Assembly: GCF_002777975.1 (NCBI RefSeq)
Contig: NZ_NGVS01000006.1
Location: 326,100-390,099, forward strand
Length of the DNA: 64,000 nt
Direction: 5' to 3'
From: Shewanella carassii
Lineage (GTDB): Bacteria > Pseudomonadota > Gammaproteobacteria > Enterobacterales > Shewanellaceae
In this document: piece by piece, positions 8,051 to 17,782 of the stretch
Position numbering within the stretch: position 1 is the stretch's first letter
How the letters are laid out: every line of letters starts with the position of its first letter
Notes under the pieces: generated by a model
What the model was told of the DNA's origin: nothing
Database searches by the model: none
Seen by the model: the letters and a program-made list of their open reading frames with translations, nothing else
Made by a program: the position numbers and the translations under genes

Positions 8051-9199
8051 TTATAAACTTTTGGCCGCTGCTGTCAGCATGGCTTTGACCTGCTCGACAA
8101 TTGCCGTTTCGGTATCGGCTTCAAAACCGGCAATGCTCGGGGTGTGAATATGCCCGGTGGGAATGCGGCTGCCGAGTTGATTCTGCAGCAGGATAGCCCG
8201 GTAGGAGATCTCGTTGGACAGGTAACCGCCGCCAGAGCCTTCCACCGAAATGCTGTTTTGCAGTTCGCTCAGGCTACTTGCCTGAAACTCGCCGCGGGAA
8301 AGAGTGCTGACGCTATGGTTGTCGTTGACCTTCCAGCGGCCATTTACACTCTGCATGGCCGCTACCGGTAGGGAGAACTCGACAAACTCAGGGCCATTGA
8401 GGGTATCGTTTTCCAGCTTAGGGGGCAGAGGGCGCTGTATACTGGCGCCGGTGAAAATATTGCGGTTGTCCGGGGCTTCGGCGCTGCGGTTGCGGCCCGG
8501 GAAGCGCTCCAGATCGAAGTCGCTGCGCCCCATACTGACAGTGACCACCATGTCGACACTCTTGTCGCGGTAAACCGGGGTCAACAGCGACTCTATGATT
8601 CCCTCATCGAAGTCGGCGAAACGCACCGGTATCATCACTGTCTCTATCTGCGCCTGACGGCCGTTAATCGAAAAGCGGTAACCATCCAATGCCAGGGCGA
8701 CTAGGCCTGAAGGGTTGCTCTGCTCTATATTACGATCGAGAAAGAAGGGGTCGAATCCGGTCAGCAGTATCTTGATGCTGGCATCATCCTTAAAGTCGAT
8801 ATCGCTGAAACCTCGAGATGACTTTTCCACCGCCTTGGTGAGTATCTGCCGTTGCCAGGAGGCGATATTGAACTTGGGCGACTGTTTGTCCAGCTCTGCG
8901 CGCATCTGCAACCGGCTCCAGTAAAGGGAGCGATCGTCGCTGTGACCCGACTGCACATCTCTGACCGCCTGTTGCCATAGGCGTTGCCCCTGGTGTGCTA
9001 CCATTTGGGTCACCTTGAGCTCATCGGTATGTTGGCGGTATTTTGTTAACAAATCATCAGTCAATGCCTGATAGCGCTGGACGACTTGAGGCATCTTTTC
9101 ATTGGCGGTAGGCAGGCGATCCTCTTCGACACCGGCCTGAGCCGACAGAGAAACCAGAGTTCCCGATAGCAGGGTTATGGCCAGGCTGGGCTTAAACAT
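8051..9199 (-). CDS. exported pyroglutamyl-peptidase-like (C15 fold) protein with Cys-to-Ser active site
   Basis: 382 residues with a signal peptide (cleavage after A-Q-A, near residue 22), then an alpha-helical stretch of about 120 residues, then a peptidase C15-like domain. Visible C15 marks: L-L-T-G-F-D-P-F (residues near 145, usually G-F-x-P-F), N-P-S-G, L-E-R with Glu231, and G-x-I-H-x-P with His352. The place of the catalytic Cys in the V-C-N motif reads L-S328-N. The spacing from Ser328 to His352 (24) equals that of Cys to His in known enzymes, which supports the alignment. It may be a serine variant or an inactive relative. Stands alone, with its own terminator. Confidence 0.75.
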   Translation of the reverse strand: MFKPSLAITLLSGTLVSLSAQAGVEEDRLPTANEKMPQVVQRYQALTDDLLTKYRQHTDELKVTQMVAHQGQRLWQQAVRDVQSGHSDDRSLYWSRLQMRAELDKQSPKFNIASWQRQILTKAVEKSSRGFSDIDFKDDASIKILLTGFDPFFLDRNIEQSNPSGLVALALDGYRFSINGRQAQIETVMIPVRFADFDEGIIESLLTPVYRDKSVDMVVTVSMGRSDFDLERFPGRNRSAEAPDNRNIFTGASIQRPLPPKLENDTLNGPEFVEFSLPVAAMQSVNGRWKVNDNHSVSTLSRGEFQASSLSELQNSISVEGSGGGYLSNEISYRAILLQNQLGSRIPTGHIHTPSIAGFEADTETAIVEQVKAMLTAAAKSL

Positions 9200-9389
9200 G
9201 GCAGTTCCTTTCGCTTATAGAGTTGTAAAGTAATGCGTTTGTTAAGTATGCAACACTCGCCAGCAACTGGAAAGCTATCTGTTGCCTTGCCAGATTGTCG
9301 CCACAATTGAGCAGGGCTTTGCCAGACCATTATTCATCCCAGGGCTGTATGCTCGTTGCTTTGACCGCCGGGATTAAAACGGGAATGAG

Positions 9390-10259
9390 ATGAATAAAGG
9401 TTTGCACCGAAAGCGCCTGAGTAAGCGTTTGCTGCTGCCCATGTTGCTGTGTTTATTGGCTCAACAAACGCAGGCTGTGGCAGCTGAGCAGACCAAGGTC
9501 AGTGACGTCGGCTCTGAGGCCACGGCCGAGGGGTGGCAAGAGGTACGCCGCTGGGACAAGCTGTTCGAATCCGCAGGTGTTAAAGGCTGTTTGTTGCTTT
9601 GGGATCAAAAGCGTTCTTTGGGGCTCTCCAACAATTTAAGTCGCGCCGCCGAAGGCTTTATTCCGGCTTCTACCTTCAAGATCCCCTCGAGCCTTATTGC
9701 GTTGGAAACCGGGGCGGTGCGCGATGAAACCAGTCGTTTTAGCTGGGACGGAAAGGTTCGTGAAATAGCTGCCTGGAACCGGGACCAGAGTTTTCGCACC
9801 GCAATGAAGTATTCTGTGGTGCCTGTGTATCAGCAGTTGGCCAGGGAGATAGGCCCCAAAGTGATGGCGGCTATGGTGCGGCAGTTGCAATATGGCAATC
9901 AGGATATCGGCGGTCAAGCGGACAGTTTCTGGCTCGACGGCCAGCTTAGGATAACGGCGTTTCAACAAGTGGATTTTCTGCAGCAACTGCATGGCAACAA
10001 GTTGCCTGTGTCCGAGCGCAGCCAGCGAATTGTCAAACAGATGATGCTGACCGAAGCGAGTACTGACTATATCATTCGCGCCAAGACAGGCTATGGTGTG
10101 CGGCGTACGCCGGCCATAGGTTGGTGGGTCGGTTGGTTGGAGTTGGACGACAACACTGTCTATTTCGCCATTAATCTGGATCTGGCCTCGGCCAGCCAGT
10201 TACCGTTGCGCCAACAACTGGTGAAACAGGTGCTCAAGCAGGAACAACTGCTGCCTTGA
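9390..10259 (+). CDS. blaOXA: class D beta-lactamase, OXA-55-like
   Basis: 289 residues with a signal peptide. Class D motifs are complete: S94-T-F-K97 (nucleophile Ser and carboxylated Lys), Y-S-V-V-P-V-Y-Q, Q-Y-G-N-Q-D-I-G-G, W-L-D-G, and K232-T-G-Y-G, then W-W-V-G-W. The sequence is what I remember for OXA-55, the intrinsic chromosomal oxacillinase of Shewanella algae, a family that includes weak carbapenemases; the exact allele cannot be set without a search. Periplasmic. No insertion sequence or integron signal flanks it, and it is convergent with a LysR gene, consistent with a resident gene rather than an acquired one. Confidence 0.93.
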   Translation: MNKGLHRKRLSKRLLLPMLLCLLAQQTQAVAAEQTKVSDVGSEATAEGWQEVRRWDKLFESAGVKGCLLLWDQKRSLGLSNNLSRAAEGFIPASTFKIPSSLIALETGAVRDETSRFSWDGKVREIAAWNRDQSFRTAMKYSVVPVYQQLAREIGPKVMAAMVRQLQYGNQDIGGQADSFWLDGQLRITAFQQVDFLQQLHGNKLPVSERSQRIVKQMMLTEASTDYIIRAKTGYGVRRTPAIGWWVGWLELDDNTVYFAINLDLASASQLPLRQQLVKQVLKQEQLLP

Positions 10260-10357
10260 GCATGAAGGGTACTAGTGAGCCAAGAAATGAGTCAGAGAAG
10301 GCCAACTTGTGTGCTGTGTTATTGATTTCTCAGCCTTCGTTCATCTGCAAAGATTGG

Positions 10358-11269
10358 CTACATCATCAAAGATTGCAGCGACTCTTGGCTGCTGAAGCGT
10401 TTGGTGAAGAAGTCCAGGAACACGCTGATATTGGTCGCCAGTTGTCGACGGGAGGAATAGACGCCATAGACCTTGAAGGGTTCTATGGGCCATTCCGGCA
10501 GTAGTGGCACCAGGGCGCCACTGGCTAATTCGTTCTTGCATACCGAATGGGACAACATGGCGATGCCAAAGTCATCCAGCGCCAGTTGCTTGACCATGAT
10601 GGCACTGTTGACCCGAGTGCGACGCCTGAAGCTGGCCATGGTTTTGCGGCTACCCTTGCCCAGCGGCCAAATGGGGGCCGAGCGTGAGGTACCCAGCAAG
10701 ATGCCATCGTGTTGGGCCAGATCTCCTGGGGTTGCCGGGGTCCCTTTGGCCTTGAGATAGCCGGGACCGGCCACCAGAATTGGCTGACGTTCAAAAAGTA
10801 ATCGGGCGACAAGTTCAGAAGGTTGCAGCGGACCATACTTGATGGCGATGTCATAACCTTCGCCCACCAAGCCCACATCGGCATCGGTAAACTGAACATC
10901 CAGTTCGACCCCGGGGTAGAGACGCATAAAGCCACTGCAGAGATTGGCGATTAACTCTTGGCTAAAGGAAACCGGAATCGCAATCCGCAAAGAGCCGGAA
11001 ACATCATTATGAGTATTCTCAATTGTGGCCTTGGCCGCTTCCACTTCGTTGCAGATACTGTCACAGTGTTGGTAAAAGAGCGCACCCACCTGAGTGAGGC
11101 TTATTGAGCGGGTATTTCGTTGCAGCAGGCGTACCCCAAGCTGTTGTTCCAGTTGGGCGATTTTTCGACTAATGGTTGACTTTGGCAGGCCGGTATTGCG
11201 GGCCGCCTGAGAGAAGCCTTCTGCTCTGACCACTGCTGCAAATAGGAGCATCCCATTCAAATCTGGCAT
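10358..11269 (-). CDS. LysR family transcriptional regulator
   Basis: 303 residues. N-terminal winged helix with the LysR pattern (F-A-A-V-V-R-A-E-G-F-S-Q-A-A-R ... L-P-K-S-T-I-S-R-K-I-A-Q-L-E), residues 1-60; C-terminal substrate-binding domain begins S-G-S-L-R-I-A-I-P. It resembles the DNA-binding subgroup often called CrgA/DmlR-like, with the R-L-L-Q-R-N-T-R-S-I-S-L-T segment. Convergent with blaOXA (98-base gap) and divergent from the carboxylase fusion at 11391; LysR proteins often control the divergent gene, so the carboxylase is a candidate target. There is no sign that it controls the beta-lactamase. Confidence 0.92.
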   Translation of the reverse strand: MPDLNGMLLFAAVVRAEGFSQAARNTGLPKSTISRKIAQLEQQLGVRLLQRNTRSISLTQVGALFYQHCDSICNEVEAAKATIENTHNDVSGSLRIAIPVSFSQELIANLCSGFMRLYPGVELDVQFTDADVGLVGEGYDIAIKYGPLQPSELVARLLFERQPILVAGPGYLKAKGTPATPGDLAQHDGILLGTSRSAPIWPLGKGSRKTMASFRRRTRVNSAIMVKQLALDDFGIAMLSHSVCKNELASGALVPLLPEWPIEPFKVYGVYSSRRQLATNISVFLDFFTKRFSSQESLQSLMM

Positions 11270-11390
11270 GTTTTTAATACTGTCTCAAAAATGGAACAAA
11301 GTGTCTAAGGCAGTTTAATGGCATTTGACGGGATAACAAAGGTATATTTACTGGCTAAAAAATTTCAGAGGCTTAGCAGAGGATCGATAG

Positions 11391-14300
11391 ATGACCAGCA
11401 AAAAGCAGCCCACAAACACGACTCAAGCCCAGACTCCGGATCCCCTGTTTTTGCAGGCGGAGCATTTGGCTAAGGATTTTTCGCTGTTTCCAGAACACAG
11501 CAAACAGAGCCTTTCAGAAGAGATAAAGGGTCTGTTGGATGACGATGCCATCCAGAGTAACTTAAAGTCATTGGCGCAGTTGGATGTGGATGGCTATGTT
11601 GCCAAAGTTATCCAGCCTACCCAGGACAAGAACCGCCCAGGGGCCAAAAGGATCATTGCCGATCTAAAAGGCAAGATGATCGCCGAGAGCCACAATGGCC
11701 CCTTCTATAGTGCCGAAATAGAGTTGAACTTTGGTGGTCGTAACCGTCGCATCGGCTTTATCGCCCAGGAGCGCACCACGGCTAACGGTGCCTGGATGCC
11801 GGAACATCACCTGCAGGCCTGTGAGGCGATTCGTCATTTCGCCGAATTGTCCATGCCCATTGTTTACCTGATTGATACCCCCGGAGCCGATGCTGGTGAG
11901 GTGGCCAACAGCCATAACCAGGCGCATTCTATTTCCAAGGCGATTGCCGAGAGTGCCAACGTCGATGTGCCGACTCTGGGTATCGTGATTGGCGCCGGTT
12001 ATTCGGGCGGGGCTATTCCACTGGCGGCGGCCAATATACTGCTGTCGCTGCGTGATGGTATTTTCAACACCATTCAGCCTCAGGGCCTGCAGAGCATCGC
12101 CCGCAAGTACAACCTTTCATGGCAGGAGTGTGCCAAGTCCGTGGGCGTGTCTCCGGAAGAGCTCTACACCTCGGGTTGTATCGACGGCATTGTGGATTTC
12201 TCTCCTTATGATCGCGATGAGCGTCAGCACAACCTGCGCCGCGCTATTATCAGCGCCATCGAGGCCATCGAACGCGCCGCGGTGCAGTTTGTAAAAGAGT
12301 CAGATGACCTGCGCGAACACTATGATCGCAGCCTCAAGCGTTTCCTCGAGCCTTCCAAGAACCTCAAGGCACTGGAATCCAATGCGGAAATGTCGATTGC
12401 CATCAGTCCGACCATGCACCTTAACCTGTTCGGCAGCGCCTACCGTTACCTGCGTTATTTGACCTTGCGCAGCCGTATTCACTCCATCTCTATGGATCAG
12501 TATGGCCGTCTGTCCAAGGTGAGTGTGCCCGAAGGGGATCTGTTGGCCCGGATCCAGAAAGAGCAGGAAAAGGTATTCCAGGCTTGGCTGTCCAGCCCTG
12601 ACAAGCTGGTTTACGACGAGGAACTCAACAAGCTGTGGAGTAACTTCATCTCCAAGCGTGAAGACGTTTCCACCGAACGTAACATGCTGACCCGTCTGAT
12701 CTTGGGTGAGCCGAAAGAGAATTATAAGAAGGCCCGTAAGGCGCTGCTGTTCAACATAGGTTGGTCTCTGTATCACCGTTGGAAGAGTAATGCCGCCAAC
12801 AACTTCAAGGGGCTTATTCACTACCTGGAAACTCTGCCAGCGGAAGTGACTCAGGCGCCTTGGCCTGAACTGAACCAACTGACAGTACTGGACGTCGTGG
12901 TCAATGAAGAGCTGCGTGAAGACTTCATTTGGCAGTGTTACAACATCCTGATCTTTAACGCGCTGTACGACAATGTCGTGGGTAACCTGGCCTCTATCGC
13001 CAAGGAAGCCATGATGAGCAAGAGCTTGTCGCGTCAGTCTGTGGATGGTCTGTTGCACAAGTCTATCGACCGGGCGATTTCCACTCAGGATACGGCCAAC
13101 GATAAGAGCAAGTTCTATAAGTGGCTGAAGTACTTCATGTCGCAGTCCAATCGCGCCGAACTGCTGACCAAGACAGAGCAGTGGAAGAGTGTGGGTTTCC
13201 CACAACTGAACGATTCGCTGTTCGTGATCTTGACTTACTTCTTCGAACGTCTGCTGCCGGAATACTTCGACAGTGAAGAGGATAAGGGCAAGTATACAGG
13301 TGCCATCAACCCGGTGCGTATCGGTCGTCGTAAGGACTTCTGGAACCGTTTGACCATGGGGTACCAGGATCTGCTGATCCAAAAGGTGCTGCGTGAAGAG
13401 AAGAAAGCCGGCAATATGACCTGGGAAAATATCATCGCTAAGTTCTTCAAGAACTTCGATGAGCTCAATGGCGACAAGATGTCGGCCAACCTGCTCAACT
13501 TCCCAGGTTTCCGTCTCTCTATTGAAGATGCACTCGACAAGGGCATTCGCCCCTGTGGTTTGATTACGGGTCTGGCCGACTTTGAACATGGTGGCAAGGC
13601 GCTGCGTGTTGGGGTTGCCGTATCCAACACCGCCTTCCAGGCCGGTGCCTTCGATATGGCCAGTGCCGAGAAGTTCTCCGCGCTGCTTATTGAGTGTGCC
13701 AAGCGCAAGCTGCCGGTGATCTGCTTTATCAGCTCTGGCGGTATGCAGACCAAAGAGGGTGCTGCTGCGTTGTTCTCCATGGCCGTGGTGAACGACCGTA
13801 TTACCCGTTTCGTGCGTGACAACGAACTGCCTGTGCTGATGTTCGGTTTTGGTGACTGTACCGGTGGTGCCCAGGCATCCTTCGTGACTCATCCTCTGGT
13901 GCAAACCTATTACCTGTCCGGTACCAATATGCCGTTTGCCGGTCAGATGGTGGTACCGGCTTACCTGCCATCTACCTCTACTCTGTCCAACTACCTGTCC
14001 AAGGTGCCGGGGGCAATGAGTGGTCTGGTCAACAACCCATTCAGCAGTCAACTCGATGAACAGCTCAAGAGCATAGATCCACTGATGCCTATGCCTAACG
14101 CCGAGATAGGTGACGTGTTGACCAACGCGCTGTCGACTCTGGTGGTTGAAGTAGAAGAGGTCAGCGAAGAGATAGTTCAGGACGATCCTCGTGCCCTGAT
14201 GAAGCCTATCGATAAGGTGCTGGTACATGCCCGAGGCTGTACAGCGGTGAAACTGATCCGCAAGGCGCACGACAATGGCATCAATGTGGTACTGGTGGCG

Positions 14301-15944
14301 TCCGATCCTGATATGACGTCGGTTCCTGCCGACATGCTCAAGGAAAACGACAAGCTGGTTTGTCTCGGCGGTAATACTTCCGACGAGTCTTACCTGAACG
14401 CATACTCAGTGCTGAAAGTGGCTGAGTATGAGCAGGTAGACGCGCTGCACCCAGGTATCGGCTTCCTGTCGGAAAGCCCACAGTTCGCCGCCCTGTGTGT
14501 GAACAACGGGGTGAACTTTGTTGGCCCAAGTGTGCATTCGATGACAACCATGGGTAACAAGTCCAACGCCATCAAGACCTCTCAGGCACAGAATGTGCCC
14601 GTGGTACCCGGCTCTCACGGTATTCTGACCAACGCCGAGCAAGCGGTGAACGTGGCCAACGAAATCGGCTACCCAGTACTGCTCAAAGCGGTACAAGGTG
14701 GTGGCGGTAAGGGTATCCAAGTGGTTAAGCGCCCCGAGGATATGATTGGCCTGTTCCAGAAAACCTCCACCGAAGCGGCTGCTGCCTTTGGTAACGGTGA
14801 CCTGTACCTGGAAAAATATGTGACTTCACTGCGTCACATTGAAGTTCAGCTGCTGCGTGACAAGTTCGGCAACACCAAGGTACTGGGTCTGCGTGACTGC
14901 TCGGTGCAGCGTAACAACCAGAAGGTGATTGAAGAGTCCGGTTCCACCATGCTGCCTGAAGAACTCAAGCAGAAGGTGATGGAATACACCCGTGCTCTGG
15001 GTGATGCCACCGACTATATGGGCGCAGGTACCGTTGAGTTCATCTATAACCTGGATGCCAACGAAGTCTACTTTATGGAGATGAATACCCGCCTGCAGGT
15101 AGAGCACCCGGTAACCGAAGCGACTTCCGGTATTGATATCGTCAGCGCCCAATTCGATGTGGCAGCAGGTCGCTCCATTGAAGATCTGCAGCCGCAGGAA
15201 ATCGGCTATGCGATGGAAGTGCGGGTGACAGCCGAGAAGGCGGCGCTGGACAGCCAGGGCGTTCTGCAGTTGGTGCCAAACCCGGGGCTTATCACTGAGT
15301 GCGTGATGCCTGAGCGCGATGATGTGGAAATCATCTCTATCGCGGCCGATGGCAAAGAAGTGTCGCCATACTACGACAGCCTGATTGCTCAGATCATCAT
15401 TCGCGGTGAAAGCCGGGACGATGTGATTGCCAAGATGTATGACTATCTGGATCAGGTGGTTATCAAGGGTATTGCCACCAACATTCCGCTGCTGAAGCGG
15501 ATCCTGGCCGACGAGACCTTCCGTGAAGGCGTGTATGACACCAACTATCTGCCGCGCCTGATGGCCGAGCTGGATATCCCAGCCCTGATCGCCGAAATGG
15601 AAGCCGCTGCCGAAACTCAAGGTGTGGATACCGAATCGCTGCGTGTGGGTGAGTCCAATGAGCTCAAGGTGTTGGCTCAGGGCGCGGGTATCTTCTATAC
15701 CTCTCCGGCGCCGGGCGAAGCCGACTTCGTCAAGGAAGGCGACATAGTGACTGTTGATCAGACGCTGGCACTGACCGAAGCGATGAAGATGTTCTCTCAG
15801 GTGACACTGGCAGGCTTTAACCGCAAAGGCGCCGAGCTGTATCCAGAGGATAAGAAATACCGTATCGAGCGGATCCTCAACAGCAATGGCCAACAGGTGT
15901 CCCAAGGCGATCTGCTGTTTGTGGTCTCCCCTGTGGAAGACTGA
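11391..15944 (+). CDS. acetyl-CoA carboxylase-like fusion: carboxyltransferase, biotin carboxylase and biotin carrier in one chain
   Basis: 1517 residues, preceded by AGAGGA. Parts in order: a crotonase-like carboxyltransferase half (about 75-310, with G-A-G-Y-S-G-G-A-I-P oxyanion loop), a helical middle of several hundred residues, a second carboxyltransferase half (about 700-900; S-S-G-G-M-Q-T-K-E-G, F-G-D-C-T-G-G-A-Q-A-S-F), an ATP-grasp biotin carboxylase (about 945-1390; G-G-G-G-K-G-I-Q, M-E-M-N-T-R-L-Q-V-E-H-P-V-T-E), and a biotinyl domain with E-A-M-K1466-M. The carboxyltransferase-first order differs from eukaryotic ACC (BC-BCCP-CT). The substrate could be acetyl-CoA or another acyl-CoA. 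Divergent from a LysR gene. Confidence 0.85.
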   Translation: MTSKKQPTNTTQAQTPDPLFLQAEHLAKDFSLFPEHSKQSLSEEIKGLLDDDAIQSNLKSLAQLDVDGYVAKVIQPTQDKNRPGAKRIIADLKGKMIAESHNGPFYSAEIELNFGGRNRRIGFIAQERTTANGAWMPEHHLQACEAIRHFAELSMPIVYLIDTPGADAGEVANSHNQAHSISKAIAESANVDVPTLGIVIGAGYSGGAIPLAAANILLSLRDGIFNTIQPQGLQSIARKYNLSWQECAKSVGVSPEELYTSGCIDGIVDFSPYDRDERQHNLRRAIISAIEAIERAAVQFVKESDDLREHYDRSLKRFLEPSKNLKALESNAEMSIAISPTMHLNLFGSAYRYLRYLTLRSRIHSISMDQYGRLSKVSVPEGDLLARIQKEQEKVFQAWLSSPDKLVYDEELNKLWSNFISKREDVSTERNMLTRLILGEPKENYKKARKALLFNIGWSLYHRWKSNAANNFKGLIHYLETLPAEVTQAPWPELNQLTVLDVVVNEELREDFIWQCYNILIFNALYDNVVGNLASIAKEAMMSKSLSRQSVDGLLHKSIDRAISTQDTANDKSKFYKWLKYFMSQSNRAELLTKTEQWKSVGFPQLNDSLFVILTYFFERLLPEYFDSEEDKGKYTGAINPVRIGRRKDFWNRLTMGYQDLLIQKVLREEKKAGNMTWENIIAKFFKNFDELNGDKMSANLLNFPGFRLSIEDALDKGIRPCGLITGLADFEHGGKALRVGVAVSNTAFQAGAFDMASAEKFSALLIECAKRKLPVICFISSGGMQTKEGAAALFSMAVVNDRITRFVRDNELPVLMFGFGDCTGGAQASFVTHPLVQTYYLSGTNMPFAGQMVVPAYLPSTSTLSNYLSKVPGAMSGLVNNPFSSQLDEQLKSIDPLMPMPNAEIGDVLTNALSTLVVEVEEVSEEIVQDDPRALMKPIDKVLVHARGCTAVKLIRKAHDNGINVVLVASDPDMTSVPADMLKENDKLVCLGGNTSDESYLNAYSVLKVAEYEQVDALHPGIGFLSESPQFAALCVNNGVNFVGPSVHSMTTMGNKSNAIKTSQAQNVPVVPGSHGILTNAEQAVNVANEIGYPVLLKAVQGGGGKGIQVVKRPEDMIGLFQKTSTEAAAAFGNGDLYLEKYVTSLRHIEVQLLRDKFGNTKVLGLRDCSVQRNNQKVIEESGSTMLPEELKQKVMEYTRALGDATDYMGAGTVEFIYNLDANEVYFMEMNTRLQVEHPVTEATSGIDIVSAQFDVAAGRSIEDLQPQEIGYAMEVRVTAEKAALDSQGVLQLVPNPGLITECVMPERDDVEIISIAADGKEVSPYYDSLIAQIIIRGESRDDVIAKMYDYLDQVVIKGIATNIPLLKRILADETFREGVYDTNYLPRLMAELDIPALIAEMEAAAETQGVDTESLRVGESNELKVLAQGAGIFYTSPAPGEADFVKEGDIVTVDQTLALTEAMKMFSQVTLAGFNRKGAELYPEDKKYRIERILNSNGQQVSQGDLLFVVSPVED

Positions 15945-15963
15945 GGCTGATTGCCTGTGATCC

Positions 15964-15990
15964 AAAGACCCGCTTCGTGCGGGTCTTTTG
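15964..15990 (+). terminator. intrinsic terminator after the carboxylase fusion
   Basis: Perfect 10-bp GC-rich stem (15964-15973 with 15979-15988, loop of 5) ending in a T run, 20 bases past the stop. Confidence 0.88.
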
Positions 15991-16088
15991 CTTTTAACGG
16001 CTGGGTTCCTCTCTGACAGTGTTCGCCATCTGGGGGCGATGTTTTTGAACTAATATTGAATGTACCCAGAATTGGCGGAGCAGACAGA

Positions 16089-17489
16089 TTGTTGAGATTT
16101 TTGCGGCCCATATTGTTTGGCAGCCTTTTACTGGCAACGGCCGCAGTCAATGCTGTCACGATTCCCTATTGTGTCGACCCCGACTGGATGCCCTATGAAG
16201 GCATAGACCAAGGCAAGCATGTGGGGATCTCTTCCGGCTTTCTTGAGCTTATCGATCGGCAGACAGATTGGCAGTTTCAGCTGGTGCCCACCGAGAGCTG
16301 GCAACAGACATTAGCCTACTTGAAGCAGCAACGCTGCGTATTCACTCCCATGCTCAACTACACCCCAAGGCGCGCCGAATTCTTATACTTCAGCGAAATC
16401 TATAGTCGCTCTCCCAATGTATTGGTTTCCCGCCGTGAACAACCCTTTCTGCAAAGTATGGAACAGGTCGGTGATAGAAGCCTGGTGATCCCCAGAGGCT
16501 ACCGCTTACTGGATTATGTGCGCCAGAACTATCCCAAGATCCGCATTATGCTGGCCGAGACAGAGCAGCAGGGACTGGAGATGGTCTCCAGCGGTGAGGC
16601 GGATCTGTTTATCGGCTCCATGTATTCCATCAACGCCCGCATTCAGCAGAGTGGGTTGTTCAATCTCAAAATCGCCGGTTGGGCCGGGCCAGAGGATCAA
16701 TTCCGGATGGCGGTGACTGAGAATAGCAAATGGATGCTGCCCGAGCTCAATCGACTGTTGGCACAGGTTTCCGATGAGCACAGGGCCAGACTATATCGGC
16801 AGTGGAGCCATATGGCGGTGTTGGAACAGACTGACTACCGAATGTTCTGGCAATTGTTGACGGTGGCAACATTGATTTTCGGTGCCTTGCTGGCTCGTAA
16901 TCGCTGGATCAGTAAATACAACTGCGAACTGACGGCCAAGAATCAACAACTGGAACAATTGCGCAATCAGTTGCTGGAAACCAATAGAGAACTGGAGTTC
17001 ATTTCGACCCACGATCCATTGACCAAGCTGTATAACCGTCACTATTTCCACCGACACTTCGCCGCCGAACATCGCAGTAAAACGGCCCAAGGGCATACTT
17101 CATTGATAGTGATAGACATAGATTTTTTCAAAAATATCAATGATCGTCATGGCCACAGTGTGGGGGATTCGATTCTCAGCGAGCTGGCCACTCTGCTCAA
17201 GGAGGGGGCCCGTGAAAATGATTTAGTGGCTCGCTGGGGGGGAGAGGAATTTATGATCATCTGCCCGGATACCGACTGTGTGCAGGCGGGGCGTTTGTGT
17301 GAGCGTCTGGCGTCTGCAATGAAACAGTTTCCTTTCTCTGCCGGTGTCAGCCTGAGTTGCAGTTTTGGCCTGACAGAACTTAAAGCCGGTGAATCGATCT
17401 GGAGCGCGTTTGACCGGGCGGATCTGGCGCTTTATCGGGCTAAGTCGGAGGGCCGAAATAGGATCTGCTGCGATCCCGAATCTAAATGA
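16089..17489 (+). CDS. membrane diguanylate cyclase with periplasmic solute-binding (SBP_bac_3) sensor
   Basis: 466 residues if started at TTG 16089, which has GGCGGAG 8 bases ahead; an earlier TTG at 16056 lacks one. Signal sequence (about residues 1-22), then a family 3 periplasmic binding-protein domain (about 25-250: P-Y-C-V-D-P-D-W-M-P-Y-E opening), one membrane helix (about 258-278), a short coiled coil, and a GGDEF domain (about 310-466). The active site reads G384-G-E-E-F388 and an R-x-x-D inhibitory site lies 5 residues before it, so it should make c-di-GMP and be product-inhibited. The sensor would read an amino acid or similar ligand in the periplasm. Confidence 0.9.
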   Translation: MLRFLRPILFGSLLLATAAVNAVTIPYCVDPDWMPYEGIDQGKHVGISSGFLELIDRQTDWQFQLVPTESWQQTLAYLKQQRCVFTPMLNYTPRRAEFLYFSEIYSRSPNVLVSRREQPFLQSMEQVGDRSLVIPRGYRLLDYVRQNYPKIRIMLAETEQQGLEMVSSGEADLFIGSMYSINARIQQSGLFNLKIAGWAGPEDQFRMAVTENSKWMLPELNRLLAQVSDEHRARLYRQWSHMAVLEQTDYRMFWQLLTVATLIFGALLARNRWISKYNCELTAKNQQLEQLRNQLLETNRELEFISTHDPLTKLYNRHYFHRHFAAEHRSKTAQGHTSLIVIDIDFFKNINDRHGHSVGDSILSELATLLKEGARENDLVARWGGEEFMIICPDTDCVQAGRLCERLASAMKQFPFSAGVSLSCSFGLTELKAGESIWSAFDRADLALYRAKSEGRNRICCDPESK

Positions 17490-17690
17490 AGGATAAAATC
17501 AGCTTAAATTCATCAGTTTCAAGTTAGAGAGGCGCTTTTATACAGTCAATTTCGACGTTAACCACTCGAATACTGAAAATATTGATATGTAAGAACTTGA
17601 ATTAAATGATTTTTATTTTTTACGTCTGTCTGTGATGACAAACTGGTGAAAATTGAAACTGCTGATTGCAGCCTATGGGGGTTTCGGTGT

Positions 17691-17696
17691 TATAAT
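17691..17696 (+). promoter_or_regulatory. candidate -10 box for fusA2
   Basis: A perfect TATAAT lies 86 bases ahead of the fusA2 start within a 292-base gap. The -35 is weak (TTGCAG at 17666-17671, 19-base spacer), so only the -10 is claimed. Confidence 0.5.
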
Positions 17697-17782
17697 ACGC
17701 GCCTTATTTATGGGGTTCCGTCTGTCGCAGCTTTGAAGTGGCATACTCCGTCTCCTATTAACTAATCATTTGAAGTTGAATC

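Noticed and set aside
12300-14270. 656-codon minus-strand frame inside the carboxylase fusion
   Set aside because: It is an antisense shadow of a strongly codon-biased gene, with no domain and no ribosome site.
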